Below, piece after piece: positions 23,053 to 37,400 of a stretch of 64,000 bases of DNA. The notes beneath the pieces were generated by a model that was not told the origin of the DNA, made no database searches, and saw only the letters and a list, made by a program, of their open reading frames with translations. Source of the DNA: Sinohyriopsis cumingii (Eukaryota; Mollusca; Bivalvia; Unionida; Unionidae); assembly GCA_028554795.2 (NCBI GenBank), contig JAPYKE020000036.1, positions 332,382-396,381 on the forward strand. The letters are read 5' to 3'. How positions within the stretch are numbered: the first letter of the stretch is position 1; every line of letters begins with the position of its first letter. The position numbers were made by a program, and so were the translations under genes.

Positions 23053-26000
23053 CTGGAATTAGCAAAATCGAATTATATCTACACGCCCCTTGATTGTATG
23101 GATGACACTGTAGCATTACTTTCCGAAGAGTTCTAATTGAATTTACATGTCAGTTGCTTGTTACGACATGGTACAATGAATGTTAACCAATGGAGCAATA
23201 CTGCATACAATTTGAAAGATGTTACTTTGCTTTAGTTTCTTTGTAAAATATTGAAATTAAGTTTGTATTCAATCTAAAAAGGCTGAAAATTACATTTAGC
23301 CTAAGACACAAACAGCACGAGTTAATGTTTATGCTTTCACATTAGCTATTGTGATAATGAAATACTATATATTACTGTTGCACATGGGATGAAAGAGTGT
23401 TAATATACAGTAATGTCTCCTCCTTTAAGGATAAAGGTCTTATAAGCAGTAATCCGCTTTCCCGCGCATTCGATGTTAATTATCTTAAGCCAGTAGCATT
23501 TTCACCATATAGGATACATTCCAAACGTGTTCCACATGTATAACGAAGTACTTTACTGATCGGTTAATAACCACTTTTATGCAAAGTTTCTACATTGAAT
23601 TGTATCTGATCCACATTGGAGAATTTGAAAGCTACACTACCGATGTGTCATACATTGAAATGTTACAATGAACCTTTAATGGTGGTTATTGCTCGTTCCA
23701 CTCCAGGCTGAACAGAAACCATAACTCAGAAATAAATGTAGCTTATTCCTTGTGTGAAATCAGGCAGTACTGGCAAAGCAATAGAGAAACTTCATGCAAA
23801 AGTCATTGACTGATACATAAAGCACTTAAGCGGTGATGCTGTCTGGGTGTGTGCTTTCGAGAATCTTGCCAAATTTGTACAAATTTATACACTTGGAGAA
23901 CACTGATGCGTGAGAACTCCCACAAATTATTCAGAAATTAGTTAAAAGTCACGCATATAAAAATGTGCTCGGTGAAGTATGGAGATAGCAGTGAGTGATT
24001 TTGAGCCCACAAATGGTGCTGAATATGAGCCAAGTGTACATGTTAACGGATGGATAAAAACAGATGACATGACAGTCAATCTCGCTTTCAGCAGTATTTC
24101 GAAATTACATATAGAAAGGGCAGAACCACTGAAATTAATTTAAAATACAGACAAGTTTTAAGTTGAAGGCAATTTTCATTTTTTTATCAATCAATTTAGC
24201 CCTGTTGATCTAATAGTACAAAACCATATATCCACATCAGGGTTCAGATGAACTAAATAAATAAGGATGAAAACAAAATTAAATCAAGCAGACTATGGCA
24301 TTGATGGACTAAAAATCCCAATACAGCATTACCGAACAGGTGAGAAATCCGGCATAGTAGTCCGTTAACTACTGATTCAAGAAAGTAAGTTTATGTTTGT
24401 GACAAATCCTATTTTGGAGCAGATGTGTCCAAAAGATAATATGTGAGCTCTGGAAAATTGATTTTGTTGGTATTCATCCTCATTCCCATGCCCAGATTAG
24501 TTCTAGATGTAACTTTCAATGTAAGACGAAACAACATTATTTCTTCTGATTTAAAGATAACATTATAATGTCTTCCATGTTTAAGAGAGACATGAAATTG
24601 GTAATAAGATGTTTTCAGTGCCATCATGCAGTACAAAACAAAGGGCCTGGTGGCTAAAGCGAGTTAAATGGAGCCACAATTAAATGGCCTAAAATGCTGA
24701 ATAAAACTCACTGTCAACCAGCAGGTACCCTGTATGACATTTTATATATCTTGCCATTGATAAGAATTGCATATAAATATATAATAAATATACGCCTAAC
24801 TGTAATCTGCATACTGAAAATACACCCAGTATGTCAACATACACAAAAGGGAACCACCTACCTTCCAAACATGGAAAGACTATCAAGTGAACGTGCATCA
24901 AAATGTATAATGTATCATACTGCAGACTGTATTGTGAATTGTATCGATACGTGTCACAGGTGTATTGTTTCACCACTAGTATACAGATCACGTGTACTTT
25001 CTGACCCCACGCAAATTGGGTGAAAAAAAAACGGGTCCAAAAGATTAGGTTTTTCCCTCTGTATTTTGTAGTGTAACTAAAACGTCCAGATTATTTGGTA
25101 TCATTGTAGAGCTACATCTGTCTACTTCTATAATACCACCCACTTTAGTGATCATACATGACCTTGATGCTACAGAGCTCAGCAGTAAGCTACTACCTCC
25201 TGCCACGTAAATGCGGTGCCAGGGGTTAACGAGCTAAACCACTGAATCTTGAAACAATCATTGATACTCTTACAACTTTTCCAGTTTTTGGAGATCAAAT
25301 GCCTCCTTCTTCCAGTTAAATCTTGGAATGAGAACATAACCCCTCAGTTCCTCTCATCATGTTTGAACTGGGTAATACACAACAGATATTCTGATTTAGC
25401 ACTAGAATAAAGTCACCATATGAAGATTTCTGTTCATGAGAGAAGGTCAATACCTGAGAGCCATACCGTGACCATAAACCTGAGTGGTGAAACTATCAAT
25501 AACATTGTAAACATTTATGAAAAAAACTCTAACAATGATAACTCTATGGACCAAATTACAATGTGATGCTGAATCTGCTGAATCATGCTCAGCACTTATT
25601 TATGTGGAAACCCAGAAAACCACACATAATGAACCATATTGTTATGGAATAAAGAGAGTATATGATGCTTCTAAATAATTTACCTACTGACAGCGCAGAC
25701 AGACTTGACAATTATATCATTTTTGAGATTTGAAATGCATTGTGGATGATAAGTGTAAAGATGTAATGTTAATTCAACAGGTATTAAACAGGTCACAAAG
25801 TTGTTGATTTTGTATAGTGCGATAATATCTTACTGCAGATTGTATTACATTTTTATTTTAAATGTATGATACTGACTGTGAAGTTGTGATGTTGCACTTG
25901 AAGCATTACTACCATCACTACATGTAGATGACATTCGACCCCCAGGTACAATATCAGGTTCAGTGACTGTTGTCTGGTGAATTTGCACTAAATCCAAATG

Positions 26001-27672
26001 CAAAGTCTGCAAAGTCTAACGATGATAATGCTGCACTGCTGACAGTATAGAAATTGTTTCCATTTTCTTTGTATTTATACACAGCAGTCAGTACTTCAAA
26101 GGTCATCAGTTTTCTCTGAAGTCTCAGGAAAACTATTGTATTGGTACATTTAAAGACCCAGAAGGATTAACCGTCGTTTAATTAATTGTAGCTGTTTTTG
26201 TTTGCGTCTTCAGAGGTCGGTTGCTTGTTGGTACAGTCCAGTAGCATGATTGAGTGTATCACAGCATACAGTACTCAGGCCAGATGTCAACATAAAGGGA
26301 TTATGATGTAACAATGCACTGTAAAGATGGGTTTGTCAATACGAACAAAGGAATTGTTTATGTAACAGATAAATTCCAGTGCATTGTGCATCCAAGTCTG
26401 TGGCTTCCTTTCATGGTCCTTTTGAATGTCTCCACTCCAATTCCATGATTATATGTACAAATTAAAGAGCCAAAAAGGTTGCCGCCCAAAAAATTACCAG
26501 ATGGTATATTTTTCGCCAATAAGGAAAATTAATCGCACTATGTGACATTGCCATAGCCCAGGACGATCCCTGCTTTATGTTTGCTACGGCAACCCAAGTA
26601 AATCTATAACTAATTTTTTTTTTGTCAGTACGATTAGTATTTGTTACTTATTAATGAACTTTAAGTGAATAAAATTATATTTTATAGGGAGAAAATTTCT
26701 GAATAATAATTAAAGAAATATTGCATCATCGTAATAACTGAACTGTAGAGACATGTTTGAAAGTAACGTTTTAATTATCTAGGCCTAACAGTAATGAATT
26801 GAGGATATGTGATATGTAGGCAAAAAGTAAGTGGCCATGTACACATTCAGAAGAATTATATTTGATGGAACAGTATACACTATATTTGATTTTTTTGTCG
26901 AAAAATACTTTTTCACCGTTTTTCTCTATTTGGTTGCTATGGTAAACATGAACACACATCAATTTCACCGACATCTAAGTGCTAGCAATCTGCATGCATA
27001 TATGCATCACTGTATAGAATTTCACAGCAATCTGATTATAAATAATAGTTCTGAAGCTGTTATATGGATTTGACCCAAAACGTCTGTATTGTTCTCAATC
27101 AATTCAGCATTAAGAGATAGGGCGTTAGAAATAAATCTGCACTGGTTTTAAGGTCAAGCAAAACAACACAGCACTAATCCTCTCCATCAGCACTGAGATG
27201 TGTTATGGTTTTGAGAAATCACATGAGCTTTATTGTACTTGAATTGGTATCTAAATACATTACAATATGCTTTAAAAGAATACAACATGAAGCTTAATAT
27301 TATTCTACATGACTTTGTATCTCTTTAGCCTTGCTAGACATTATTTTACAAAATGAAATACACAAAGTGAACAAACATAATTTAATTCACATTAACTAAA
27401 ATTACTGCTATATGATTAACTGTTATTTTGTTATTTTCTCCCTGCCCCAACATGTATACATGTACTGATGGAGGTTTTGGTCATTCTTGCTATACCATAG
27501 TTCACTATATAACGTGGTTCATTCAATTCATTAAAATTGCCATAATTTCTGCAAAACAAATGGTTCAGTGTATACGAAGCTCAATAGTTATGGATTTCAA
27601 CTACCACACTGACATTATAAAGAGGGAGAGCTGAATATGAACTTTTCTAAAGACATGAAGTGTTGTTCTTAC

Positions 27673-27742
27673 CCTGTGCTGTTTAATCCACTCGTGTATG
27701 AACTTTATGCTGGACTCAAACTCCTTATACTGCTTCAACTTT
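27673..27742 (-). CDS. Exon B, copy 5 (His22 form)
   Basis: His22; otherwise as the reference. Confidence 0.48.
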
Positions 27743-27811
27743 CTGATGAGAAGAAAATTTCAGGTATTTAAACTTCCTTCGTTGTGATAGAGAAAAGAAA
27801 CAGCTATCTCA

Positions 27812-28063
27812 TTTTTTTTTGTGCCACTGGTATCTTTACTACATAATCGAATTTATATGCTGCAGAATTGTATTCCTTTTATTTTTGTTCGGTGTTTTAC
27901 AGCACAGCAGTACAATTTATTTTATGCCAATACAATTGGAGTAAAGTTTCTTACCCATGAACACACCATGGTAGCTGATCTGGGCTGATCCTATGGCAAG
28001 ATTTGAACTCACACTATTGTTATGGGTCACAAGTCCATCATGCTAATGTCTAAGCCAACATGG
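27812..28063 (-). mobile_element. tRNA-derived SINE, copy 5
   Basis: Tail expanded to 9 A. Confidence 0.68.
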
Positions 28064-28445
28064 AATTTAACTTCATTTGTCACCTTATATGAAATACTGC
28101 AGGACGCAACTTGGATATTTTATAAGTGTGCAGAATTATGAACTTTAGAAGACAAGTAAAACAGCCAGACACTATCAACCTTGGACTGAATTAGCTTGTA
28201 ATTGGAATTATTTCAGCTTTACAAATGTCTTATAATACCTGTACATTTATGACAAGTAGTACTGGAAATAATGTTAAGATATGTAATAAATGGGCAAATC
28301 AACTTGTAAAGTTCAAGAAATTTAAACAATTGAACATACAGAACAATGCCACTATTTTAAAGTACCAGTCCAAAACTAATATTGATACGATAAATAAAAA
28401 TTGACAAAACTGCACATTATGAATACTGAATGTTATTCATTCTGC

Positions 28446-28769
28446 TTACTCCCAAAGTTGTTGGATATAACCGTCCTTCTCATTTTTCCTGTCTTTGAGT
28501 ATCCCCATTAACGCATCAACTTTCATCTGAACTTCCTGCCTCCCTGCCTGCTGCACTGCATTAAACAATATCAGCTCTTTGATCTGAGCTGCATGTTTTA
28601 TTTCTGTGACCTGGCTTGTACTTTTTGGATCTACAATCTCACCTGCAGTTTTTGTGTCTGCTATCTGACCTTCACTTTTTGTGCCTGCAATCTGGCTTGC
28701 ACTTTCTGTTTCTGCGATCTGACCCACGGTTTTTGTGTCTGCTTTACCTTCACACAGGACAATATCAGT
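28446..28769 (-). CDS. Exon A, copy 6
   Basis: Intact. The unit's private base insertion lies outside, near 29042. Confidence 0.52.
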   Translation of the reverse strand, partial: TDIVLCEGKADTKTVGQIAETESASQIAGTKSEGQIADTKTAGEIVDPKSTSQVTEIKHAAQIKELILFNAVQQAGRQEVQMKVDALMGILKDRKNEKDGYIQQLWE

Positions 28770-31700
28770 CTGGAATTAGCAAAATCGAATTATATCTACA
28801 CGCCCCTTGATTGTATGGATGACACTGTAGCATTACTTTCCGAAGAGTTCTAATTGAATTTACATGTCAGTTGCTTGTTACGACATGGTACAATGAATGT
28901 TAACCAATGGAGCAATACTGCATACAATTTGAAAGATGTTACTTTGCTTTAGTTTCTTTGTAAAATATTGAAATTAAGTTTGTATTCAATCTAAAAAGGC
29001 TGAAAATTACATTTAGCCTAAGACACAAACAGCACGAGTTGAATGTTTATGCTTTCACATTAGCTATTGTGATAATGAAATACTATATCTTACTGTTGCA
29101 CATGGGATGAAAGAGTGTTAATATACAGTAATGTCTCCTCCTTTAAGGATAAAGGTCTTATAAGCAGTAATCCGCTTTCCCGCGCATTCGATGTTAATTA
29201 TCTTAAGCCAGTAGCATTTTCACCATATAGGATACATTCCAAACGTGTTCCACATGTATAACGAAGTACTTTACTGATCGGTTAATAACCACTTTTATGC
29301 AAAGTTTCTACATTGAATTGTATCTGATCCACATTGGAGAATTTGAAAGCTACACTACCGATGTGTCATACATTGAAATGTTACAATGAACCTTTAATGG
29401 TGGTTATTGCTCGTTCCACTCCAGGCTGAACAGAAACCATAACTCAGAAATAAATGTAGCTTATTCCTTGTGTGAAATCAGGCAGTACTGGCAAAGCAAT
29501 AGAGAAACTTCATGCAAAAGTCATTGACTGATACATAAAGCACTTAAGCGGTGATGCTGTCTGGGTGTGTGCTTTCGAGAATCTTGCCAAATTTGTACAA
29601 ATTTATACACTTGGAGAACACTGATGCGTGAGAACTCCCACAAATTATTCAGAAATTAGTTAAAAGTCACGCATATAAAAATGTGCTCGGTGAAGTATGG
29701 AGATAGCAGTGAGTGATTTTGAGCCCACAAATGGTGCTGAATATGAGCCAATTGTACATGTTAACGGATGGATAAAAACAGATGACATGACAGTCAATCT
29801 CGCTTTCAGCAGTATTTCGAAATTACATATAGAAAGGGCAGAACCACTGAAATTAATTTAAAATACAGACAAGTTTTAAGTTGAAGGCAATTTTCATTTT
29901 TTTATCAATCAATTTAGCCCTGTTGATCTAATAGTACAAAACCATATATCCACATCAGGGTTCAGATGAACTAAATAAATAAGGATGAAAACAAAATTAA
30001 ATCAAGCAGACTATGGCATTGATGGACTAAAAATCCCAATACAGCATTACCGAACAGGTGAGAAATCCGGCATAGTAGTCAGTTAACTACTGATTCAAGA
30101 AAGTAAGTTTATGTTTGTGACAAATCCTATTTTGGAGCAGATGTGTCCAAAAGATAATATGTGAGCTCTGGAAAATTGATTTTGTTGGTATTCATCCTCA
30201 TTCCCATGCCCAGATTAGTTCTAGATGTAACTTTCAATGTAAGACGAAACAACATTATTTCTTCTGATTTAAAGATAACATTATAATGTCTTCCATGTTT
30301 AAGAGAGACATGAAATTGGTAATAAGATGTTTTCAGTGCCATCATGCAGTACAAAACAAAGGGCCTGGTGGCTAAAGCGAGTTAAATGGAGCCACAATTA
30401 AATGGCCTAAAATGCTGAATAAAACTCACTGTCAACCAGCAGGTACCCTGTATGACATTTTATATATCTTGCCATTGATAAGAATTGCATATAAATATAT
30501 AATAAATATACGCCTAACTGTAATCTGCATACTGAAAATACACCCAGTATGTCAACATACACAAAAGGGAACCACCTACCTTCCAAACATGGAAAGACTA
30601 TCAAGTGAACGTGCATCAAAATGTATAATGTATCATACTGCAGACTGTATTGTGAATTGTATCGATACGTGTCACAGGTGTATTGTTTCACCACTAGTAT
30701 ACAGATCACGTGTACTTTCTGACCCCACGCAAATTGGGTGAAAAAAAAACGGGTCCAAAAGATTAGGTTTTTCCCTCTGTATTTTGTAGTGTAACTAAAA
30801 CGTCCAGATTATTTGGTATCATTGTAGAGCTACATCTGTCTACTTCTATAATACCACCCACTTTAGTGATCATACATGACCTTGATGCTACAGAGCTCAG
30901 CAGTAAGCTACTACCTCCTGCCACGTAAATGCGGTGCCAGGGGTTAACGAGCTAAACCACTGAATCTTGAAACAATCATTGATACTCTTACAACTTTTCC
31001 AGTTTTTGGAGATCAAATGCCTCCTTCTTCCAGTTAAATCTTGGAATGAGAACATAACCCCTCAGTTCCTCTCATCATGTTTGAACTGGGTAATACACAA
31101 CAAATATTCTGATTTAGCACTAGAATAAAGTCACCATATGAAGATTTCTGTTCATGAGAGAAGGTCAATACCTGAGAGCCATACCGTGACCATAAACCTG
31201 AGTGGTGAAACTATCAATAACATTGTAAACATTTATGAAAAAAACTCTAACAATGATAACTCTATGGACCAAATTACAATGTGATGCTGAATCTGCTGAA
31301 TCATGCTCAGCACTTATTTATGTGGAAACCCAGAAAACCACACATAATGAACCATATTGTTATGGAATAAAGAGAGTATATGATGCTTCTAAATAATTTA
31401 CCTACTGACAGCGCAGACAGACTTGACAATTATATCATTTTTGAGATTTGAAATGCATTGTGGATGATAAGTGTAAAGATGTAATGTTAATTCAACAGGT
31501 ATTAAACAGGTCACAAAGTTGTTGATTTTGTATAGTGCGATAATATCTTACTGCAGATTGTATTACATTTTTATTTTAAATGTATGATACTGACTGTGCA
31601 GTTGTGATGTTGCACTTGAAGCATTACTACCATCACTACATGTAGATGACATTCGACCCCCAGGTACAATATCAGGTTCAGTGACTGTTGTCTGGTGAAT

Positions 31701-33390
31701 TTGCACTAAATCCAAATGCAAAGTCTGCAAAGTCTAACGATGATAATGCTGCACTGCTGACAGTATAGAAATTGTTTCCATTTTCTTTGTATTTATACAC
31801 AGCAGTCAGTACTTCAAAGGTCATCAGTTTTCTCTGAAGTCTCAGGAAAACTATTGTATTGGTACATTTAAAGACCCAGAAGGATTAACCGTCGTTTAAT
31901 TAATTGTAGCTGTTTTTGTTTGCGTCTTCAGAGGTCGGTTGCTTGTTGGTACAGTCCAGTAGCATGATTGAGTGTATCACAGCATACAGTACTCAGGCCA
32001 GATGTCAACATAAAGGGATTATGATGTAACAATGCACTGTAAAGATGGGTTTGTCAATACGAACAAAGGAATTGTTTATGTAACAGATAAATTCCAGTGC
32101 ATTGTGCATCCAAGTCTGTGGCTTCCTTTCATGGTCCTTTTGAATGTCTCCACTCCAATTCCATGATTATATGTACAAATTAAAGAGCCAAAAAGGTTGC
32201 CGCCCAAAAAATTACCAGATGGTATATTTTTCGCCAATAAGGAAAATTAATCGCACTATGTGACATTGCCATAGCCCAGGACGATCCCTGCTTTATGTTT
32301 GCTACGGCAACCCAAGTAAATCTATAACTAATTTTTTTTTTGTCAGTACGATTAGTATTTGTTACTTATTAATGAACTTTAAGTGAATAAAATTATATTT
32401 TATAGGGAGAAAATTTCTGAATAATAATTAAAGAAATATTGCATCATCGTAATAACTGAACTGTAGAGACATGTTTGAAAGTAACGTTTTAATTATCTAG
32501 GCCTAACAGTAATGAATTGAGGATATGTGATATGTAGGCAAAAAGTTAGTGGCCATGTACACATTCAGAAGAATTATATTTGATGGAACAGTATACACTA
32601 TATTTGATTTTTTTGTCGAAAAATACTTTTTCACCGTTTTTCTCTATTTGGTTGCTATGGTAAACATGAACACACATCAATTTCACCGACATCTAAGTGC
32701 TAGCAATCTGCATGCATATATGCATCACTGTATAGAATTTCACAGCAATCTGATTATAAATAATAGTTCTGAAGCTGTTATATGGATTTGACCCAAAACG
32801 TCTGTATTGTTCTCAATCAATTCAGCATTAAGAGATAGGGCGTTAGAAATAAATCTGCACTGGTTTTAAGGTCAAGCAAAACAACACAGCACTAATCCTC
32901 TCCATCAGCACTGAGATGTGTTATGGTTTTGAGAAATCACATGAGCTTTATTGTACTTGAATTGGTATCTAAATACATTACAATATGCTTTAAAAGAATA
33001 CAACATGAAGCTTAATATTATTCTACATGACTTTGTATCTCTTTAGCCTTGCTAGACATTATTTTACAAAATGAAATACACAAAGTGAACAAACATAATT
33101 TAATTCACATTAACTAAAATTACTGCTATATGATTAACTGTTATTTTGTTATTTTCTCCCTGCCCCAACATGTATACATGTACTGATGGAGGTTTTGGTC
33201 ATTCTTGCTATACCATAGTTCACTATATAACGTGGTTCATTCAATTCATTAAAATTGCCATAATTTCTGCAAAACAAATGGTTCAGTGTATACGAAGCTC
33301 AATAGTTATGGATTTCAACTACCACACTGACATTATAAAGAGGGAGAGCTGAATATGAACTTTTCTAAAGACATGAAGTGTTGTTCTTAC

Positions 33391-33460
33391 CCTGTGCTGT
33401 TTAATCCACTCGTGTATGAACTTTATGCTGGACTCAAACTCCTTATACTGCTTCAACTTT
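33391..33460 (-). CDS. Exon B, copy 6 (His22 form)
   Basis: His22. The neighbouring SINE tail is expanded to 12 in this unit. Confidence 0.48.
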
Positions 33461-33529
33461 CTGATGAGAAGAAAATTTCAGGTATTTAAACTTCCTTCGT
33501 TGTGATAGAGAAAAGAAACAGCTATCTCA

Positions 33530-33784
33530 TTTTTTTTTTTTGTGCCACTGGTATCTTTACTACATAATCGAATTTATATGCTGCAGAATTGTATTCCTTT
33601 TATTTTTGTTCGGTGTTTTACAGCACAGCAGTACAATTTATTTTATGCCAATACAATTGGAGTAAAGTTTCTTACCCATGAACACACCATGGTAGCTGAT
33701 CTGGGCTGATCCTATGGCAAGATTTGAACTCACACTATTGTTATGGGTCACAAGTCCATCATGCTAATGTCTAAGCCAACATGG
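33530..33784 (-). mobile_element. tRNA-derived SINE, copy 6
   Basis: Tail expanded to 12 A, the longest in the window. Confidence 0.68.
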
Positions 33785-34166
33785 AATTTAACTTCATTTG
33801 TCACCTTATATGAAATACTGCAGGACGCAACTTGGATATTTTATAAGTGTGCAGAATTATGAACTTTAGAAGACAAGTAAAACAGCCAGACACTATCAAC
33901 CTTGGACTGAATTAGCTTGTAATTGGAATTATTTCAGCTTTACAAATGTCTTATAATACCTGTACATTTATGACAAGTAGTACTGGAAATAATGTTAAGA
34001 TATGTAATAAATGGGCAAATCAACTTGTAAAGTTCAAGAAATTTAAACAATTGAACATACAGAACAATGCCACTATTTTAAAGTACCAGTCCAAAACTAA
34101 TATTGATACGATAAATAAAAATTGACAAAACTGCACATTATGAATACTGAATGTTATTCATTCTGC

Positions 34167-34490
34167 TTACTCCCAAAGTTGTTGGATATAACCGTCCTTC
34201 TCATTTTTCCTGTCTTTGAGTATCCCCATTAACGCATCAACTTTCATCTGAACTTCCTGCCTCCCTGCCTGCTGCACTGCATTAAACAATATCAGCTCTT
34301 TGATCTGAGCTGCATGTTTTATTTCTGTGACCTGGCTTGTACTTTTTGGATCTACAATCTCACCTGCAGTTTTTGTGTCTGCTATCTGACCTTCACTTTT
34401 TGTGCCTGCAATCTGGCTTGCACTTTCTGTTTCTGCGATCTGACCCACGGTTTTTGTGTCTGCTTTACCTTCACACAGGACAATATCAGT
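34167..34490 (-). CDS. Exon A, copy 7
   Basis: Unchanged although this unit has the most private differences elsewhere. Confidence 0.52.
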   Translation of the reverse strand, partial: TDIVLCEGKADTKTVGQIAETESASQIAGTKSEGQIADTKTAGEIVDPKSTSQVTEIKHAAQIKELILFNAVQQAGRQEVQMKVDALMGILKDRKNEKDGYIQQLWE

Positions 34491-37400
34491 CTGGAATTAG
34501 CAAAATCGAATTATATCTACACGCCCCTTGATTGTATGGATGACACTGTAGCATTACTTTCCGAAGAGTTCTAATTGAATTTACATGTCAGTTGCTTGTT
34601 ACGACATGGTACAATGAATGTTAACCAATGGAGCAATACTGCATACAATTTGAAAGATGTTACTTTGCTTTAGTTTCTTTGTAAAATATTGAAATTAAGT
34701 TTGTATTCAATCTAAAAAGGCTGAAAATTACATTTAGCCTAAGACACAAACAGCACGAGTTGATGTTTATGCTTTCACATTAGCTATTGTGATAATGAAA
34801 TACTATATCTTACTGTTGCACATGGGATGAAAGAGTGTTAATATACAGTAATGTCTCCTCCTTTAAGGATAAAGGTCTTATAAGCAGTAATCCGCTTTCC
34901 CGCGCATTCGATGTTAATTATCTTAAGCCAGTAGCATTTTCACCATATAGGATACATTCCAAACGTGTTCCACATGTATAACGAAGTACTTTACTGATCG
35001 GTTAATAACCACTTTTATGCAAAGTTTCTACATTGAATTGTATCTGATCCACATTGGAGAATTTGAAAGCTACACTACCGATGTGTCATACATTGAAATG
35101 TTACAATGAACCTTTAATGGTGGTTATTGCTCGTTCCACTCCAGGCTGAACAGAAACCATAACTCAGAAATAAATGTAGCTTATTCCTTGTGTGAAATCA
35201 GGCAGTACTGGCAAAGCAATAGAGAAACTTCATGCAAAAGTCATTGACTGATACATAAAGCACTTAAGCGGTGATGCTGTCTGGGTGTGTGCTTTCGAGA
35301 ATCTTGCCAAATTTGTACAAATTTATACACTTGGAGAACACTGATGCGTGAGAACTCCCACAAATTATTCAGAAATTAGTTAAAAGTCACGCATATAAAA
35401 ATGTGCTCGGTGAAGTATGGAGATAGCAGTGAGTGATTTTGAGCCCACAAATGGTGCTGAATATGAGCCAAGTGTACATGTTAACGGATGGATAAAAACA
35501 GATGACATGACAGTCAATCTCACTTTCAGCAGTATTTCGAAATTACATATAGAAAGGGCAGAACCACTGAAATTAATTTAAAATACAGACAATTTTTAAG
35601 TTGAAGGCAATTTTCATTTTTGTATCAATCAATTTAGCCCTGTTGATCTAATAGTACAAAACCATATATCCACATCAGGGTTCAGATAAACTAAATAAAT
35701 AAGGATGAAAACAAATTAAATCAAGCAGACTATGGCATTGATGGACTAAAAATCTCAATACAGCATTACTGAACAGATGAGAAATCCGGCATAGTAGTCA
35801 GTTAACTACTGATTCAAGAAAGTAAGTTTATGTTTGTGACAAATCCTATTTTGGAGCAGATGTGTCCAAAAGATAATATGTGAGCTCTGGAAAATTGATT
35901 TTGTTGGTATTCATCCTCATTCCCATGCCCAGATTAGTTCTAGATGTAACTTTCAATGTAAGACGAAACAACATTATTTCTTCTAATTTAAAGAAAACAT
36001 TATAATGTCTTCCATGTTTAAGAGAGACATGAAATTGGTAATAAGATGTTTTCAGTGCCATCATGCAGTACAAAACAAAGGGCCTGGTGGCTAAAGCGAG
36101 TTAAATGGAGCCACAATTAAATGGCCTAAAATGCTGAATAAAACTCACTGTCAACCAGCAGGTACCCTGTATGACATTTTATATATCTTGCCATTGATAA
36201 GAATTGCATATAAATATATAATAAATATACGCCTAACTGTAATCTGCATACTGGAAATACACCCAGTATGTCAACATACACAAAAGGGAAATACCTACCT
36301 TCCAAACATGGAAAGACTATCAAGTGACCGTGCATCAAAATGTATAATGTATCATACTGCAGACTGTATTGTGAATTGTATCGATACGTGTCACAGGTGT
36401 ATTGTTTCACCACTAGTATACAGATCACGTGTACTTTCTGACCCCACGCAAATTGGGTGAAAAAAAAAAACGGGTCCAAAAGATTAGGTTTTTCCCTCTG
36501 TATTTTGTAGTGTAACTAAAACGTCCAGATTATTTGGTATCATTGTAGAGCTACATCTGTCTACTTCTATAATACCACCCACTTTAGTGATCATACATGA
36601 CCTTGATGCTACAGAGCTCAGCAGTAAGCTACTACCTCCTGCCACGTAAATGCGGTGCCAGGGGTTAACGAGCTAAACCACTGAATCTTGAAACAATCAT
36701 TGATACTCTTACAACTTTTCCAGTTTTTGGAGATCAAATGCCTCCTTCTTCCAGTTAAATCTTGGAATGAGAACATAACCCCTCAGTTCCTCTCATCATG
36801 TTTGAACTGGGTAATACACAACAAATATTCTGATTTAGCACTAGAATAAAGTCACCATATGAAGATTTCTGTTCATGAGAGAAGGTCAATACCTGAGAGC
36901 CATACCGTGACCATAAACCTGAGTGGTGAAACTATCAATAACATTGTAAACATTTATGAAAAAAACTCTAACAATGATAACTCTATGGACCAAATTACAA
37001 TGTGATGCTGAATCTGCTGAATCATGCTCAGCACTTATTTATGTGGAAACCCAGAAAACCACACATAATGAACCATATTGTTATGGAATAAAGAGAGTAT
37101 ATGATGCTTCTAAATAATTTACCTACTGACAGCGCAGACAGACTTGACAATTATATCATTTTTGAGATTTGAAATGCATTGTGGATGATAAGTGTAAAGA
37201 TGTAATGTTAATTCAACAGGTATTAAACAGGTCACAAAGTTGTTGATTTTGTATAGTGCGATAATATCTTACTGCAGATTGTATTACATTTTTATTTTAA
37301 ATGTATGATACTGACTGTGCAGTTGTGATGTTGCACTTGAAGCATTACTACCATCACTACATGTAGATGACATTCGACCCCCAGGTACAATATCAGGTTC

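Larger units (their letters stand above)
22862..28578. repeat. Array unit, copy 5
   Basis: T-run 10 and SINE tail 9. Private substitutions include GAGTTAATG near 23323, ACAGATATT near 25384 and GTGAAGTTG near 25880. Confidence 0.95.
28579..34299. repeat. Array unit, copy 6 (longest)
   Basis: The 5,721-bp length comes from the SINE tail at 12, the T-run at 10 and one inserted A near 29042. It shares TATATCTTA (near 29087) with copies 7 and 10. Confidence 0.95.
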
